IMG/VR virus record: IMGVR_UViG_3300027754_000171
Location: 1 to 44,765 of that record
Origin: a virus
DNA length: 44,765 nt
Strand: one strand, 5' to 3'
Shown: positions 7,426-16,329 of the stretch, one piece after another
Layout of the letters: each line of letters opens with the position of its first letter
Position numbering within the stretch: position 1 is the first letter of the stretch
Translations under genes and position numbers: made by a program
The notes under the pieces: generated by a model
Told to the model about the DNA's origin: nothing
The model's database searches: none
The model's input: the letters and a program-made list of their open reading frames with translations, nothing else

Positions 7426-9186
7426 ATGTCATACTATATATCAATATTAAAAGACTCGCCAATTGGTTTTTGGAAATTAGACGAGGCTTCAGGCACTTCC
7501 GCCAGTGACAGCTCTGGCTGTGGAAATAATGGTTCGTATGTAGGCGGAGTGCAGTCAATTAAAATACCACTTGTTCCAAATGGTATCTATTCAACCAAAA
7601 TAACAAATACAAATACCCTGTCTTTTCCAATAACAAAAGATTTTTCTGGACAGACAGGAATTGGTGGTTTTGGTATATCTAAGACAGAAGATAATGATTT
7701 TTCCTTAGAGCTTTGGTTTCACCCAAAAAATATAACTGCTCTTACCCCACTTTTTGCAGACCTGGACGGAATAGGTTTATATTGGGATAACGGTAATATT
7801 GTTTTTAAATTGCAATCTGAAAGAATAGATTACGTAGTTCCATATTCAAATAAATCATTTTATGTAGTTGCAACCTATTCCCCAGGAATAATTAAACTTT
7901 ATGTAGATGGAGAACTTGTAGGTTACAAAAAAATATCATCTTTTCTATTTACAAATCAAAGCATGGAATTAAAAATAGGTCCAGCAGCAAACACAAAATA
8001 CTTTTTAGCAGATGCTCCAGCAGTATACAGATATTGTCTTTCAGGAGCACAAATAAAATCTCATTACGAATCTACTATAATTAACAATAGTGTGCAGGTA
8101 GTGTCTGGAAGTTTTGGAGAGTTGTTTAAATCAACAATACAGCATCAGAATAGCCCAGACAAGTTTATGTATCCAGTTCAAAAAAATTGGGAATACTTCT
8201 TAAATGATAATTTACTATACAGAGAGTCTTCAAATAGTATATACTTAAACCCATCATCTTTATCTGCAGAATTTGTAGAAGAAGTATTCCTGATATCTTG
8301 GAAAGATTATGTATCTTCTAAGATTGAGTGGTTTGGTGGTAGTGGTATATCTGTTTACGTCTCAACAGTTTCAGAAACTGGTCCGTGGACACAGTGTGAA
8401 AACGGATCTGGAATACCAGGACTCACATTGGGACAAGTGTTTCCAGACACATCAATATTATTTTTTAAAGTAAGTTTTACTTCAAGCGATACAAGTTTAT
8501 ATTTACCAGAGCTCTACTACCTAGGAATATTTTTATACGAAGATAAAAAATTATATTCTCATAATGGAGAATCGTTTATATCTGTTTTGGCACCAACGAC
8601 GGGAAGCTCTTGGGATGTAGACATTTCAAATAGAGAGCATTCTCTTCTTTCAAGAAATTATGATAACGGAATTAGATCAAAAGGAGCGGGATTCTATATA
8701 CAGACGGGTAATAGCATATATAGCCTTGAAATGATTATGACTCCAGTATCTTTAGGGTCGGGATATTTATTCTATAATAAAACTAATGGGGTGGAGTCAT
8801 CATTAAGCTGGAATTCTAGCGGGCTTATATCAAAAGCCAATGTATCTGGTGTTTATATAAATGGACAAGACATATCCTCGGCAACAAATATATCCTCATA
8901 CTTAAATATTGATGAGCCTAATTATTTGCTAATAAAAATGTCAACTTCAATTTCAGGACAAATTTGGGTAAATTCAAAATCAGACAATTCAGTCAGATCG
9001 GGCATTTTGCCTAATAATATATATAATACCTTATCAATATATCAAAATTCTGACATTGACCATCAAGCTCACTATTTAATGTACATAGGACAAAACATAA
9101 ATTATATATACGATTCGGGTTTCTCCGTGACACAAAGGTCAGCAGATGCGTACGGCGATGACTGGGTATCTATAAATAACGGATAA
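7426..9186 (+). CDS. LamG-lectin domain structural protein
   Basis: This 586-residue protein begins with a concanavalin/LamG-like jelly roll (about residues 8-225). Typical pieces are PIGFWKLDEASGTSASDSSG at the N-terminus, FSLELWFHP, the strand FYVVATYSPGIIKLYVDGELVG, and the closing ADAPAVYRYCLSGAQIKSHY. These match the LamG_3 type of carbohydrate-binding modules. The remaining 360 residues are beta-rich and may include a second sandwich near residues 390-570 (YSLEMIMTPVSLGSGYLFYN). I infer a virion surface or fibre protein that binds glycans. It lies between the oxygenase cassette and the portal operon and has its own predicted promoter. Confidence 0.72.
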   Translation: MSYYISILKDSPIGFWKLDEASGTSASDSSGCGNNGSYVGGVQSIKIPLVPNGIYSTKITNTNTLSFPITKDFSGQTGIGGFGISKTEDNDFSLELWFHPKNITALTPLFADLDGIGLYWDNGNIVFKLQSERIDYVVPYSNKSFYVVATYSPGIIKLYVDGELVGYKKISSFLFTNQSMELKIGPAANTKYFLADAPAVYRYCLSGAQIKSHYESTIINNSVQVVSGSFGELFKSTIQHQNSPDKFMYPVQKNWEYFLNDNLLYRESSNSIYLNPSSLSAEFVEEVFLISWKDYVSSKIEWFGGSGISVYVSTVSETGPWTQCENGSGIPGLTLGQVFPDTSILFFKVSFTSSDTSLYLPELYYLGIFLYEDKKLYSHNGESFISVLAPTTGSSWDVDISNREHSLLSRNYDNGIRSKGAGFYIQTGNSIYSLEMIMTPVSLGSGYLFYNKTNGVESSLSWNSSGLISKANVSGVYINGQDISSATNISSYLNIDEPNYLLIKMSTSISGQIWVNSKSDNSVRSGILPNNIYNTLSIYQNSDIDHQAHYLMYIGQNINYIYDSGFSVTQRSADAYGDDWVSINNG

Positions 9187-9211
9187 AGTTGTCAATGGTT
9201 GTGACAAAAGC

Positions 9212-9240
9212 TGGACTTAGATATTAAAGAATGGTAAAAT
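9212..9240 (+). promoter_or_regulatory. Promoter before the portal operon
   Basis: A TGGACT hexamer (9212-9217), 17 nt of spacer, and TAAAAT (9235-9240) preceded by TGG form an extended -10 type promoter. The ATG of the next gene lies 8 nt further on, so the transcript would be leaderless or have only one or two leader bases. Confidence 0.5.
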
Positions 9241-9248
9241 AAAGGTAT

Positions 9249-9593
9249 ATGGATATAAATAATGCAAAGTACAGAGTACTTGAAGAAGAGAGCACGCTAG
9301 GCATATATGTCTGGGAAATGCCTGATGGCAGATGGATTGGAGATGACGATGGCAATTTTCTTTCAATCACGTCCAAAAAAGAAAATAAATCCAGAATCGA
9401 TGCTTTGGCTAGAGAGGTTCGCTCATTTGGCATACACGAGGGCAGGCCTAAATTTCTTTCTGCAAGACGAAAAATTGATGACGAAGAATTTGAATACCAA
9501 AAACAAAGACTCAACTGGGGATTGATTCCAGATCCGATGGATATTGGAAACTATAAGGATGAAATGAAAAAATTAAAGAATGGTGGAATGTAA
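9249..9593 (+). CDS. Portal-adjacent conserved phage protein
   Basis: This 114-residue acidic and basic protein contains YVWEMPDGRWIGDDDGNFLSI near residue 19, followed by a helix and an EGRPKFLSARRKIDDEEFEYQKQR motif. It ends in GLIPDPMDIGNYKDEMKK. The same pattern is familiar from small proteins encoded just before the portal in many actinobacteriophages, with no assigned function. It overlaps the portal start by one base (TAATG), so the two are probably translated together. Confidence 0.75.
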   Translation: MDINNAKYRVLEEESTLGIYVWEMPDGRWIGDDDGNFLSITSKKENKSRIDALAREVRSFGIHEGRPKFLSARRKIDDEEFEYQKQRLNWGLIPDPMDIGNYKDEMKKLKNGGM

Positions 9594-11173
9594 TGATAGA
9601 GTCTGAAGACGACACATCTGGGCAAGATATTGAAATTTCAAATACTACGGACTGGGTAAAATTTAATACCATTTCTGATCAAACATCAAATGACCCATTT
9701 AAAATTGAAGGCGAAGATCTAGCAAAAGTGTCTGGGCTTTCTGCTACATTTAGAAGAAAAATGAATAGGGATATTCAGAAAAGTTTTACAGGTATTGATG
9801 GATCAAAAACTCAACAAAACCTTTTAGCACAAGCAATTACTGGGTATGCATTATTTGATTTAATTGAGCCACCCTACAACCTGGAATACCTGTCTACCAT
9901 TTATGAAATATCTCCATATAACTTTGCAGCAATCAATGCAAAGGTTGCAAACATTGTAGGTCTGGGGTATGACTTTATTGAAACTAAAAAAACTAATGAT
10001 GCTCTTGACGGAATTGAAAGTAAAGCTCAGCTAGAGCGAGCAAGAAAGAAATTAAATAGAGTTAGACAAGATTTGCACACATGGCTTGAAGACTGCAACG
10101 ATGAGGAAACCTTTAAAGAAACCCTAATGAAGTTCTACACGGACGTAGAAGCCACAGGAAACGGCTACCTAGAGATTGGTAGGACTGTGACTGGAAAGAT
10201 CGGCTACCTAGGCCACATACCCTCTAAGAGCATGCGTGTGAGAAGGCTAAGAGATGGATTTATTCAGCTTCTTTACGGCAAGGCTGTTTACTTTAGAAAC
10301 TTTGGAGACACAGAAACACCTAACCCATTAGCAGGTGGTCTAGATAGACCAAACGAAATTATTCAATTAAAAAAATATACTCCAAGAAATAATTATTATG
10401 GAATTCCAGATATTATTGCTGCTCAAAACGCCATGGCTGGAAATGAATTTGCTGGTAAATACAATTTGGATTACTTTGAAAATAAAGCGGTTCCTAGATA
10501 TATTATTACAGTAAAGGGAGCAAAGCTCTCTACTGAATCTGAACGAAAATTGCTTGAATTTTTTCAAGTTGGGCTAAAGGGAAAGAATCATAGATCTTTA
10601 TATATTCCGCTTCCTCCAGATTCCCCAGATTCAAAAACTGAATTTAAAATGGAACCTATTGAGGCGGGAACACAAGAATCATCATTTAATGTTTACAGGA
10701 CATCAAATAGAGATGAAATTTTAATGGCCCATAGAACCCCAATTAATAAAATTGGCACCCCCGCTGGAATTAATTTAGCAGCTGCCAGAGATGCCGATAA
10801 AACATTTAAAGAGCAGGTTTGCCGACCATCACAAGACATCCTTGAAAAAAGATTAAATAAAATTGTGGCTGAAATGACAGATGCCCTAGAAATTAAATTT
10901 AATGAATTAAGCTTAACCGATGAAGATACTCAGTCTAAAATTGATGAAAGATATCTCAGATTACAAGTAATTACCCCTAATGAAATTAGAATTAGAAAGG
11001 GTATGATCCCAATTGACGGTGGGGATGAAGTTGTTGATTTGAACGCACAAGCAGCAGAAATTAAGGCTCAGGCAACTCAAGGAAGAGCAAGAGATAAAGA
11101 ACGCTCTGCCACATCTCCAGATAAATCGGGAGAAGGAAGAAATGCCAAGGGCGATGGAAGACAGGTTGAGTAG
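9593..11173 (+). CDS. Portal protein
   Basis: This 526-residue protein matches the PBSX-type portal family. The N-terminal stretch LEYLSTIYEISPYNFAAINA is followed by VANIVGLGYDF. A central LRDGFIQLLYGKAVYFRNFG leads to a KKYTPRNNYYGIPDIIAAQNAM segment. The stem and clip region includes KAVPRYIITVKGAKLSTESE and the later MAHRTPINKIG. Portals form the dodecameric ring at the packaging vertex and bind terminase. The C-terminal about 60 residues are charged and low-complexity (GRARDKERSATSPDKSGEG). Length is normal for the family. The start is set by TAATG coupling. Confidence 0.9.
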   Translation: MIESEDDTSGQDIEISNTTDWVKFNTISDQTSNDPFKIEGEDLAKVSGLSATFRRKMNRDIQKSFTGIDGSKTQQNLLAQAITGYALFDLIEPPYNLEYLSTIYEISPYNFAAINAKVANIVGLGYDFIETKKTNDALDGIESKAQLERARKKLNRVRQDLHTWLEDCNDEETFKETLMKFYTDVEATGNGYLEIGRTVTGKIGYLGHIPSKSMRVRRLRDGFIQLLYGKAVYFRNFGDTETPNPLAGGLDRPNEIIQLKKYTPRNNYYGIPDIIAAQNAMAGNEFAGKYNLDYFENKAVPRYIITVKGAKLSTESERKLLEFFQVGLKGKNHRSLYIPLPPDSPDSKTEFKMEPIEAGTQESSFNVYRTSNRDEILMAHRTPINKIGTPAGINLAAARDADKTFKEQVCRPSQDILEKRLNKIVAEMTDALEIKFNELSLTDEDTQSKIDERYLRLQVITPNEIRIRKGMIPIDGGDEVVDLNAQAAEIKAQATQGRARDKERSATSPDKSGEGRNAKGDGRQVE

Positions 11174-11191
11174 AACCAGTCAACCGATTAT

Positions 11192-11220
11192 TTGCCTTTT
11201 TATAGATAGAAACCTATAAT
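11192..11220 (+). promoter_or_regulatory. Strong sigma70-type promoter, leaderless start
   Basis: TTGCCT (11192-11197), a 17-nt spacer and a perfect TATAAT (11215-11220) stand in the short gap after the portal gene. The protease ATG at 11228 lies 7 nt beyond the -10, exactly where transcription should begin. No Shine-Dalgarno fits in that space. This predicts a leaderless mRNA for the protease and probably the capsid gene. Confidence 0.75.
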
Positions 11221-11227
11221 TAAGACT

Positions 11228-12553
11228 ATGACAATTGAGAAATCGCACTGGTCCTCGATTGGGAATGATATTACTTTATCTGTCCCATTTACGAAGGTCA
11301 ATAGAGAAAAAAGAACAGTCTCTGGGTTTGCAACTTTAGACAACCTAGATCAGACTGGTGATGTCGTTACACAAGAGGCAAGCATAAAAGCTTTTGAAGG
11401 CTTCCGTGGAAACATCCGAGAAATGCACGGCTCAATTGCAGTTGGCAAAATGGTTTCTTTTAAGCCAGAAACATTTTATGACCCAGCTACAAAAGAATTT
11501 TACAATGGAGTGTATGTTGATGCATACGTTTCAAAGGGCGCCCAGGACACCTGGGAAAAAGTTTTAGACGGAACCCTGACTGGATTTTCTATTGGCGGAA
11601 AAATAGTAGAGTCTGATAACGAAGTAAATAAGTCAACAGGTAAACAAGTTCGATTTATAAAAGATTATTCTTTAATAGAGTTATCTATTGTTGATTCACC
11701 AGCAAATGAACTTTGCAACATTCTCTCCATTCAAAAAGTAAATGGAGAATTAATTTTTAAAGGGATCGCAGCGGAAGTAAAAATGGAAAATATTTTTTAT
11801 TGTGCAGAAAGCGATTCTATTTTTATGTCAACAGAACCAGAATTTGTTTCCCCAATCAACGGCAAGCAAGCAGAGCTAATCGGCTGGGTAGAATCAAATG
11901 ATACAAACAAAGCAAAAGAAATAGATAAAATTCTTGATTTATATAAGTCAAGATTTCAAACGTTGCCTGATATACAAAATGCAAAACAGGCAAACGCAGA
12001 AGGAGGTAAGAAAGTGACAAATGTAGAAAATACAGAATCTGTAGAGAAGTTGCGTGCTGAAGCACCAGCAGAACCTCAAGCAGAAACACTAGTTGATCAG
12101 GTAGAGAATGTTGATAGCTCAACAGTAGAAGCCGTATCACATGAAGACACTTCTGCCGAAACTGAAATAGCCGAGGTATCGCAAGCTGAGGTTTTAGAAC
12201 CTGATTTTGCAAAAATGCTAGGCGATCTCAAGGGTTTCTTTTCAGAAACTATTGAAAAAGCTACAGAGTCAAACACATTGGCTGTCTCATCAATTAAAGA
12301 GACAGTTGAAGTATTTAGCAAAAGCGTAGATGACAGAATTTCAGAATTAGCAGAAAAGCACACAGCACTCTCTACCGCAGTAGAGTCTATTCGGACTACT
12401 ATTAACGGTGTAGAAAAGAGAGTTGACGCAGTAGAATCAGATACTGCAATTAAGAAGTCCTCTGACCTTGGCGGGTCTCAGGAGATCAATACAATCAAAA
12501 AATCAAAATGGAACGGTTCTTTCCTCGGTTCCGTAAATGAAATCTTTAACTAA
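11228..12553 (+). CDS. Prohead protease with C-terminal scaffold-like region
   Basis: Residues 1-165 of this 441-residue protein match the XkdF/HK97-type prohead serine protease. The pieces are RTVSGFATLDNLDQTGDVV, H67 in REMHGSIAVGK and S153 in LIELSIVDSPAN, the expected His and Ser of the active site. From about residue 255 the protein changes to Glu/Ala/Val-rich sequence and predicted coiled coil (about 325-415), ending in a basic segment before VNEIFN. I infer a fused protease-scaffold that is cleaved during maturation, since no separate scaffold gene lies between it and the capsid gene. Confidence 0.85.
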   Translation: MTIEKSHWSSIGNDITLSVPFTKVNREKRTVSGFATLDNLDQTGDVVTQEASIKAFEGFRGNIREMHGSIAVGKMVSFKPETFYDPATKEFYNGVYVDAYVSKGAQDTWEKVLDGTLTGFSIGGKIVESDNEVNKSTGKQVRFIKDYSLIELSIVDSPANELCNILSIQKVNGELIFKGIAAEVKMENIFYCAESDSIFMSTEPEFVSPINGKQAELIGWVESNDTNKAKEIDKILDLYKSRFQTLPDIQNAKQANAEGGKKVTNVENTESVEKLRAEAPAEPQAETLVDQVENVDSSTVEAVSHEDTSAETEIAEVSQAEVLEPDFAKMLGDLKGFFSETIEKATESNTLAVSSIKETVEVFSKSVDDRISELAEKHTALSTAVESIRTTINGVEKRVDAVESDTAIKKSSDLGGSQEINTIKKSKWNGSFLGSVNEIFN

Positions 12554-12574
12554 AATAAGGTAGGTGAAATAAAA

Positions 12575-13645
12575 ATGAGTAATGAATTATTAGAAAAAGC
12601 CGCAGCAGCTGGTGCAACAGTATCAACTGGATTCGGTTCTTCAACAGGTGGTTCAGGCGTTCATGTTGCTTCAGAAAATGGCAACGGTGGACTTCTAAAC
12701 CCAGAACAATCAGCACGATTCTTGGACTATATGTTCGATGCTACCGTAATTGGTAAGGTTGCACGTACAGTCCGAATGAAGTCTGACACAACAGAAATTG
12801 ATCGCATGTCAGTAGGAGAAAAGCTTGTAAAGCTTGCATCCGAAGGAGAAAACACAGCTGCTAACAGCGGTGTAACATTCTCAAAGATCTCTCTCACAAC
12901 AAAGAAGCTTCGCATGGATTGGGAACTTTCAACTGAGTCTCTAGAAGACAATATTGAAGGTGCCGATCTAGAAGATCACATTGCACGTTTGATGGCAACA
13001 CAAGCAGGAAATGACATCGAAGATGTTATTCTTAACGGTGATACATCACTTTCAGGCGATGCACTATACAAGTCTTTTGACGGTGTAGTTAAGAAGGCTA
13101 AGGCTTCAGGCCACGTAGTCGACGCAGCACAAATTAAGGGAACAAATACTGCAACTGGTCTTGACCGTGCAGTATTCAACGCAGCCCTAAAGGCACTTCC
13201 ACGTAAGTACAAGCAACGTCGTACAGACCTTCGCTTCCTTGCAGGATCAAACTTGATCCAGGATTACCTATACTCTAACTCACAGAACATTCAGAACGTT
13301 ACCCCACAAGATATTGCTTCTGGCATTATCCGTGGCGATGTTCCAGTTCTTGGAGGTCCAGCAGGATATGTAGCTCCATACGCATTTGGTATTCCAATCG
13401 TTGAGGTTCCATTGCTTCCTGAGACACAGACAGGTTCATACACAGGAACCGCAGGTTCACACGGAGATATTCACTTGACATTCCCAAATAACGTTGTTAT
13501 TGGTGTCAAGCGTGATGTTACCGTTTACCGCTTCTTCTGGCCACGCAAGGACTCAATCGAGTACACAATGTATACTCGTGTTGGCGTTCAAGTAGAGCAA
13601 GCAGACGCTTGGGTAGTTGTAAAGAACATCAAGGTTGCTTCTTAA
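12575..13645 (+). CDS. Major capsid protein (HK97 fold)
   Basis: The position after the protease, a strong Shine-Dalgarno (AAGGTAGGTG, 12557-12566) and the sequence support a 356-residue HK97-type major capsid protein. N-arm-like SARFLDYMFDATVIGKVAR is followed by KLRMDWELSTESLEDN, then GNDIEDVILNGDTS and a long P-domain helix (GLDRAVFNAALKALPRKY). The ending FPNNVVIGVKRDVTVYRFFWPRKDSIEYTMYTRVG is typical. All arginines are CGN codons, unlike most genes here, consistent with selection for high expression. Two hairpins follow the stop codon. Confidence 0.93.
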   Translation: MSNELLEKAAAAGATVSTGFGSSTGGSGVHVASENGNGGLLNPEQSARFLDYMFDATVIGKVARTVRMKSDTTEIDRMSVGEKLVKLASEGENTAANSGVTFSKISLTTKKLRMDWELSTESLEDNIEGADLEDHIARLMATQAGNDIEDVILNGDTSLSGDALYKSFDGVVKKAKASGHVVDAAQIKGTNTATGLDRAVFNAALKALPRKYKQRRTDLRFLAGSNLIQDYLYSNSQNIQNVTPQDIASGIIRGDVPVLGGPAGYVAPYAFGIPIVEVPLLPETQTGSYTGTAGSHGDIHLTFPNNVVIGVKRDVTVYRFFWPRKDSIEYTMYTRVGVQVEQADAWVVVKNIKVAS

Positions 13646-13656
13646 TTAATTAAGAA
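13639..13656. repeat. AT-rich palindrome over capsid-gene stop
   Basis: TTCTTAATTAATTAAGAA is an 18-bp perfect palindrome that includes the TAA stop of the capsid gene. A similar CTTAATTA-T-TAATTAAG overlaps the stop of the major tail gene. It may form a weak hairpin protecting the mRNA end. Confidence 0.7.
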
Positions 13657-13667
13657 TTAGACCACCG

Positions 13668-13697
13668 AAAGGCCCCCAATTAGTTTTGGGGGCTTTT
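13668..13697 (+). terminator. Intrinsic terminator after major capsid gene
   Basis: The arm AAAGGCCCCCAA (one bulged G) pairs with TTGGGGGCTTT around a 6-nt loop, followed by a short T run. It ends the capsid transcript; a new promoter lies immediately downstream. Confidence 0.85.
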
Positions 13698-13722
13698 CAT
13701 TTAAATTTAACAATGCTATAAT
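13694..13722 (+). promoter_or_regulatory. Extended -10 promoter for connector operon
   Basis: TGCTATAAT (13714-13722) is a perfect extended -10. TTTTCA (13694-13699) is a weak -35 at 17-nt spacing. A Shine-Dalgarno AAAGGAG follows near 13737-13743, before ATG 13753. The 13-mer TGCTATAATTAAA is shared with the promoter at 7411. Confidence 0.72.
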
Positions 13723-13752
13723 TAAAGCACCTAGAAAAAGGAGAAATAAAAT

Positions 13753-14145
13753 ATGTCGTTTGACACATTAAAGGTGGCCGAATTAAAAGTAATTGCAACA
13801 GATTTTGCAGTTGATACTGAAGGTTTAAAAAATAAAAAAGACATTATTGCAGCTTTATCAGAAGAAGGCGTTAGCTGGAATGTATATCAAAGTACAGTAC
13901 AGGCAATAGAAAAAGATACAGAGGAAATTGAAATTCTTCCAAAGTTTGATCCGAAGGCCCAGCCAGAAAATACAGTCCTTGTTAGAATGACAAGAGATAA
14001 CGCCAGATACGATATCAATAGAAGTACGTTTACAAAACAACATCCTTTTGTGGCAATGCCAGAAGAGGAAGCTCAAAAAATCTTTGACTCAGAGGAGGGT
14101 TTCCGTTTAGCAACACCCAAGGAAGTTCAGGACTTCTACAGCTAA
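13753..14145 (+). CDS. Head-completion region protein with SAP/HeH-like N-terminus
   Basis: This 130-residue protein starts with a short helix-extension-helix pattern: LKVAELKVIATDFAV, then GLKNKKDIIAALSEEG. This resembles the SAP/HeH modules found in phage proteins after the capsid gene. The rest (LVRMTRDNARYDINRSTFTKQHPFVAMPEEEAQKIF) resembles a small beta domain seen in post-capsid phage proteins. I infer a minor head or connector role. The function is unknown. It has a good Shine-Dalgarno and its own promoter. Confidence 0.6.
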   Translation: MSFDTLKVAELKVIATDFAVDTEGLKNKKDIIAALSEEGVSWNVYQSTVQAIEKDTEEIEILPKFDPKAQPENTVLVRMTRDNARYDINRSTFTKQHPFVAMPEEEAQKIFDSEEGFRLATPKEVQDFYS

Positions 14146-14161
14146 ACGTTAACATCAGTTA

Positions 14162-15130
14162 ATGCCAGAAATATACATTCGTCAAACTTCACCAGTAAGG
14201 TTTAAGCTGTACTGGGGCGGAGAAATAAGAGATGCAGATGGAAGTGTTACTGCAACCGTAAGACAGATAAATTCAAATGGGACAACTGGTTCTACTATTG
14301 CAACGTATACTGCCACTAAACTAGAAACGGATAGTGGGACATATCAAATTACCATTCCGTATATTCTTACTGATACCAATAAAAATCTAGTAGTTACTTG
14401 GTCTTATTTAGTAGATACCGTGGCGGGGTTTGAAAATCAATTTGTTAACGTTATAACCCCTTATGTAAACATATCTGATGTCATGGAAGATTTAAATATA
14501 GGTACAGATCAATCTGACCCAAATTATAAATCCTACCATGAGCTTCAGCTTGCAGAAAAATATTCAAGAAAAGTAATTGAGGCGTATACAAATCAAGTTT
14601 TTTATAATTATACAGGAACGCAAATAGTTTACGGTCACGGATCAGATATCCTACCACTTCCTACTAGAATTGAATCTGTTTCAGATTTAGAAGAAGAAGA
14701 TATTTCTTTATACAGCAATGGACAAACTACAGATAATTGGATATATTCTCCAGTAGTATCTGAATCAAATTACTCAATTAGAGTTAAAAGAACAGATCTT
14801 CAGGACAACACAATTTATACTGCAAATGGATTAATACCACCAACAATTAATGATAGAGGATACGCTGGCGTATTTAAAAAAGATTTTAGATATACAGTAA
14901 AGGGTACACTAGGCTGGAAATATGTGCCAGACAACGTTCAAGAGGCATGTAAGATTTTAATGAAACAATACTTTGAACAAGACCGTGCGTGGAAAGATAA
15001 ATACGTAAAAAATATAAGCACATTTGACTGGAAGTTTGAATTTTCAGATCGTTCAGTAAACGGCACTGGAAGTATGTATGCAGACCAACTTCTTGCTCCG
15101 TATGTAACAAATGGCATGGTTATATTTTAA
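14162..15130 (+). CDS. Head-tail connector (adaptor) protein
   Basis: This 322-residue protein has two parts. Residues 1-100 form a beta-rich domain (PVRFKLYWGGEIRDADGSVT, then VVTWSYLVDT), possibly an immunoglobulin-like decoration. The C-terminal part (about 105-322) has the helix-loop organisation of gp6/gp15-type connectors: HELQLAEKYSRKVIEAYTNQ, then LPLPTRIESVSDL, and a closing VQEACKILMKQYFEQDRAW. Such proteins form the ring below the portal. No good Shine-Dalgarno precedes the ATG, which lies 16 nt after the previous stop. Confidence 0.68.
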   Translation: MPEIYIRQTSPVRFKLYWGGEIRDADGSVTATVRQINSNGTTGSTIATYTATKLETDSGTYQITIPYILTDTNKNLVVTWSYLVDTVAGFENQFVNVITPYVNISDVMEDLNIGTDQSDPNYKSYHELQLAEKYSRKVIEAYTNQVFYNYTGTQIVYGHGSDILPLPTRIESVSDLEEEDISLYSNGQTTDNWIYSPVVSESNYSIRVKRTDLQDNTIYTANGLIPPTINDRGYAGVFKKDFRYTVKGTLGWKYVPDNVQEACKILMKQYFEQDRAWKDKYVKNISTFDWKFEFSDRSVNGTGSMYADQLLAPYVTNGMVIF

Positions 15131-15556
15131 ATGGGACTTATAGCATCTATTCTGCCAATGCAGCTAGATCTGTATATTCAAACCAACTCACAAGACCCCA
15201 ACACAGGCGCAATGAGTAAAGAATGGAACTACAATCAAACATTGAGCTGTTCTGCAAAAGGAAATATTACCAGCAGTGGAGTATCTCAAGGAAGCGATAG
15301 GCAGATTATTGATAATAAATATACGAATCAGCAAATGATACAAATTAGAACAATTGAAAAAATAAACATTAGACATAAAATTACAAACATTAAAAATAAA
15401 AATGGAGGGTACCTGTGGACAGAATTAGACTACCCATCGGAAACTCCCACAGTATTTGAAGTTGTAGGAACGACTCCAATATCAGACCCATTTGGGACTA
15501 TAATCGGATACAGCACAACTGCAAAGAGATCGGAGAGTCAGAAAATTGGCATCTGA
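15131..15556 (+). CDS. Probable head-tail stopper
   Basis: This 141-residue, mostly beta protein begins directly after the stop of the adaptor gene. The order adaptor, stopper, completion protein, tail terminator is standard. The sequence (MQLDLYIQTNSQDPNTGAMSKEW at the N-terminus, then a KINIRHKITNIKNKNGGYLW strand pair) is compatible with the SH3-like stopper fold that closes the connector channel. The assignment rests mainly on order and size. Confidence 0.5.
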   Translation: MGLIASILPMQLDLYIQTNSQDPNTGAMSKEWNYNQTLSCSAKGNITSSGVSQGSDRQIIDNKYTNQQMIQIRTIEKINIRHKITNIKNKNGGYLWTELDYPSETPTVFEVVGTTPISDPFGTIIGYSTTAKRSESQKIGI

Positions 15557-16328
15557 GCAAGCACTAATACAGGCTGCAAGTGGACTATCTAAAATGATGT
15601 TGGGCCAGCCAGTAACTGGAGCAATAAAAGATAGCACCGTAGCGCAAATATCGGCTGCAATTTTTTTCCAATCAATGGTAATGGCAAAAATAATTGAAAG
15701 TCCAGCGTTTAAAATTATGTTTAATAGAACTATTTTTAATCAAATAGAAAAAGATTTTGGAGATTACGTTGACGCAAAAGCCAGGCTTTCTCCAAAATCA
15801 TTACACCATGTTTATGAATGGGGTCAATCTGGCAATAGAGAATCCAGGCTATTTAAGCTGGGACAAACCCCAAGCAATCAGATTGGGTTTTTATTAAACT
15901 ACGACCTCCTTGACTCTAAAAGTTTTGTAAGATCATCTAACTCGAAAAATCGTCATGTGTTTATTAAAAAAGCCGAAGTAATGGAGTTAGGGAAAACCGT
16001 AGTAATTAGACCTAGAAATTCAGAAAGATTAGTTTTTGAAATTGATGGAGAAACTATTTTTATGCCAAAGGGTGCTTCTGTAACAGTTGTAAAACCTGGG
16101 GGCAATGCCGTAAAGGGTTCATTTCTTGCACTATACAAACATTTCTTTACTAGCCAACTTGTAAGCGCTTCAATTAAAAAATCTGGATTTCAAAATCTAT
16201 TTAGATCTTCTTTATCAAAATCCATCAAATTACCATCAGATATTAAAACAGTAAAATATAAATTTTCACCAAATACAGTTGCTAGCCAGGCAGATGCTGC
16301 CGTAATTTCTGGATTTGTGGGGGTATGA
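15546..16328 (+). CDS. Minor head/tail completion protein
   Basis: This 260-residue protein uses a TTG start overlapping the previous gene by 11 nt. It has hydrophobic helices near the N-terminus (VAQISAAIFFQSMVMAKII) and a central KSLHHVYEWGQSGNRESRLFKL. A positively charged C-terminal half follows. Position between stopper and terminator matches HK97 gp10-like or neck proteins. The LHHVYEWGQ segment is familiar from actinophage neck proteins without defined function. Confidence 0.5.
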   Translation: MASEQALIQAASGLSKMMLGQPVTGAIKDSTVAQISAAIFFQSMVMAKIIESPAFKIMFNRTIFNQIEKDFGDYVDAKARLSPKSLHHVYEWGQSGNRESRLFKLGQTPSNQIGFLLNYDLLDSKSFVRSSNSKNRHVFIKKAEVMELGKTVVIRPRNSERLVFEIDGETIFMPKGASVTVVKPGGNAVKGSFLALYKHFFTSQLVSASIKKSGFQNLFRSSLSKSIKLPSDIKTVKYKFSPNTVASQADAAVISGFVGV

Positions 16329-16329
16329 T

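Noticed and set aside
7426-9186. LamG protein as an endolysin
   Set aside because: No amidase, muramidase or peptidase motif is visible; the fold is a lectin-like jelly roll.
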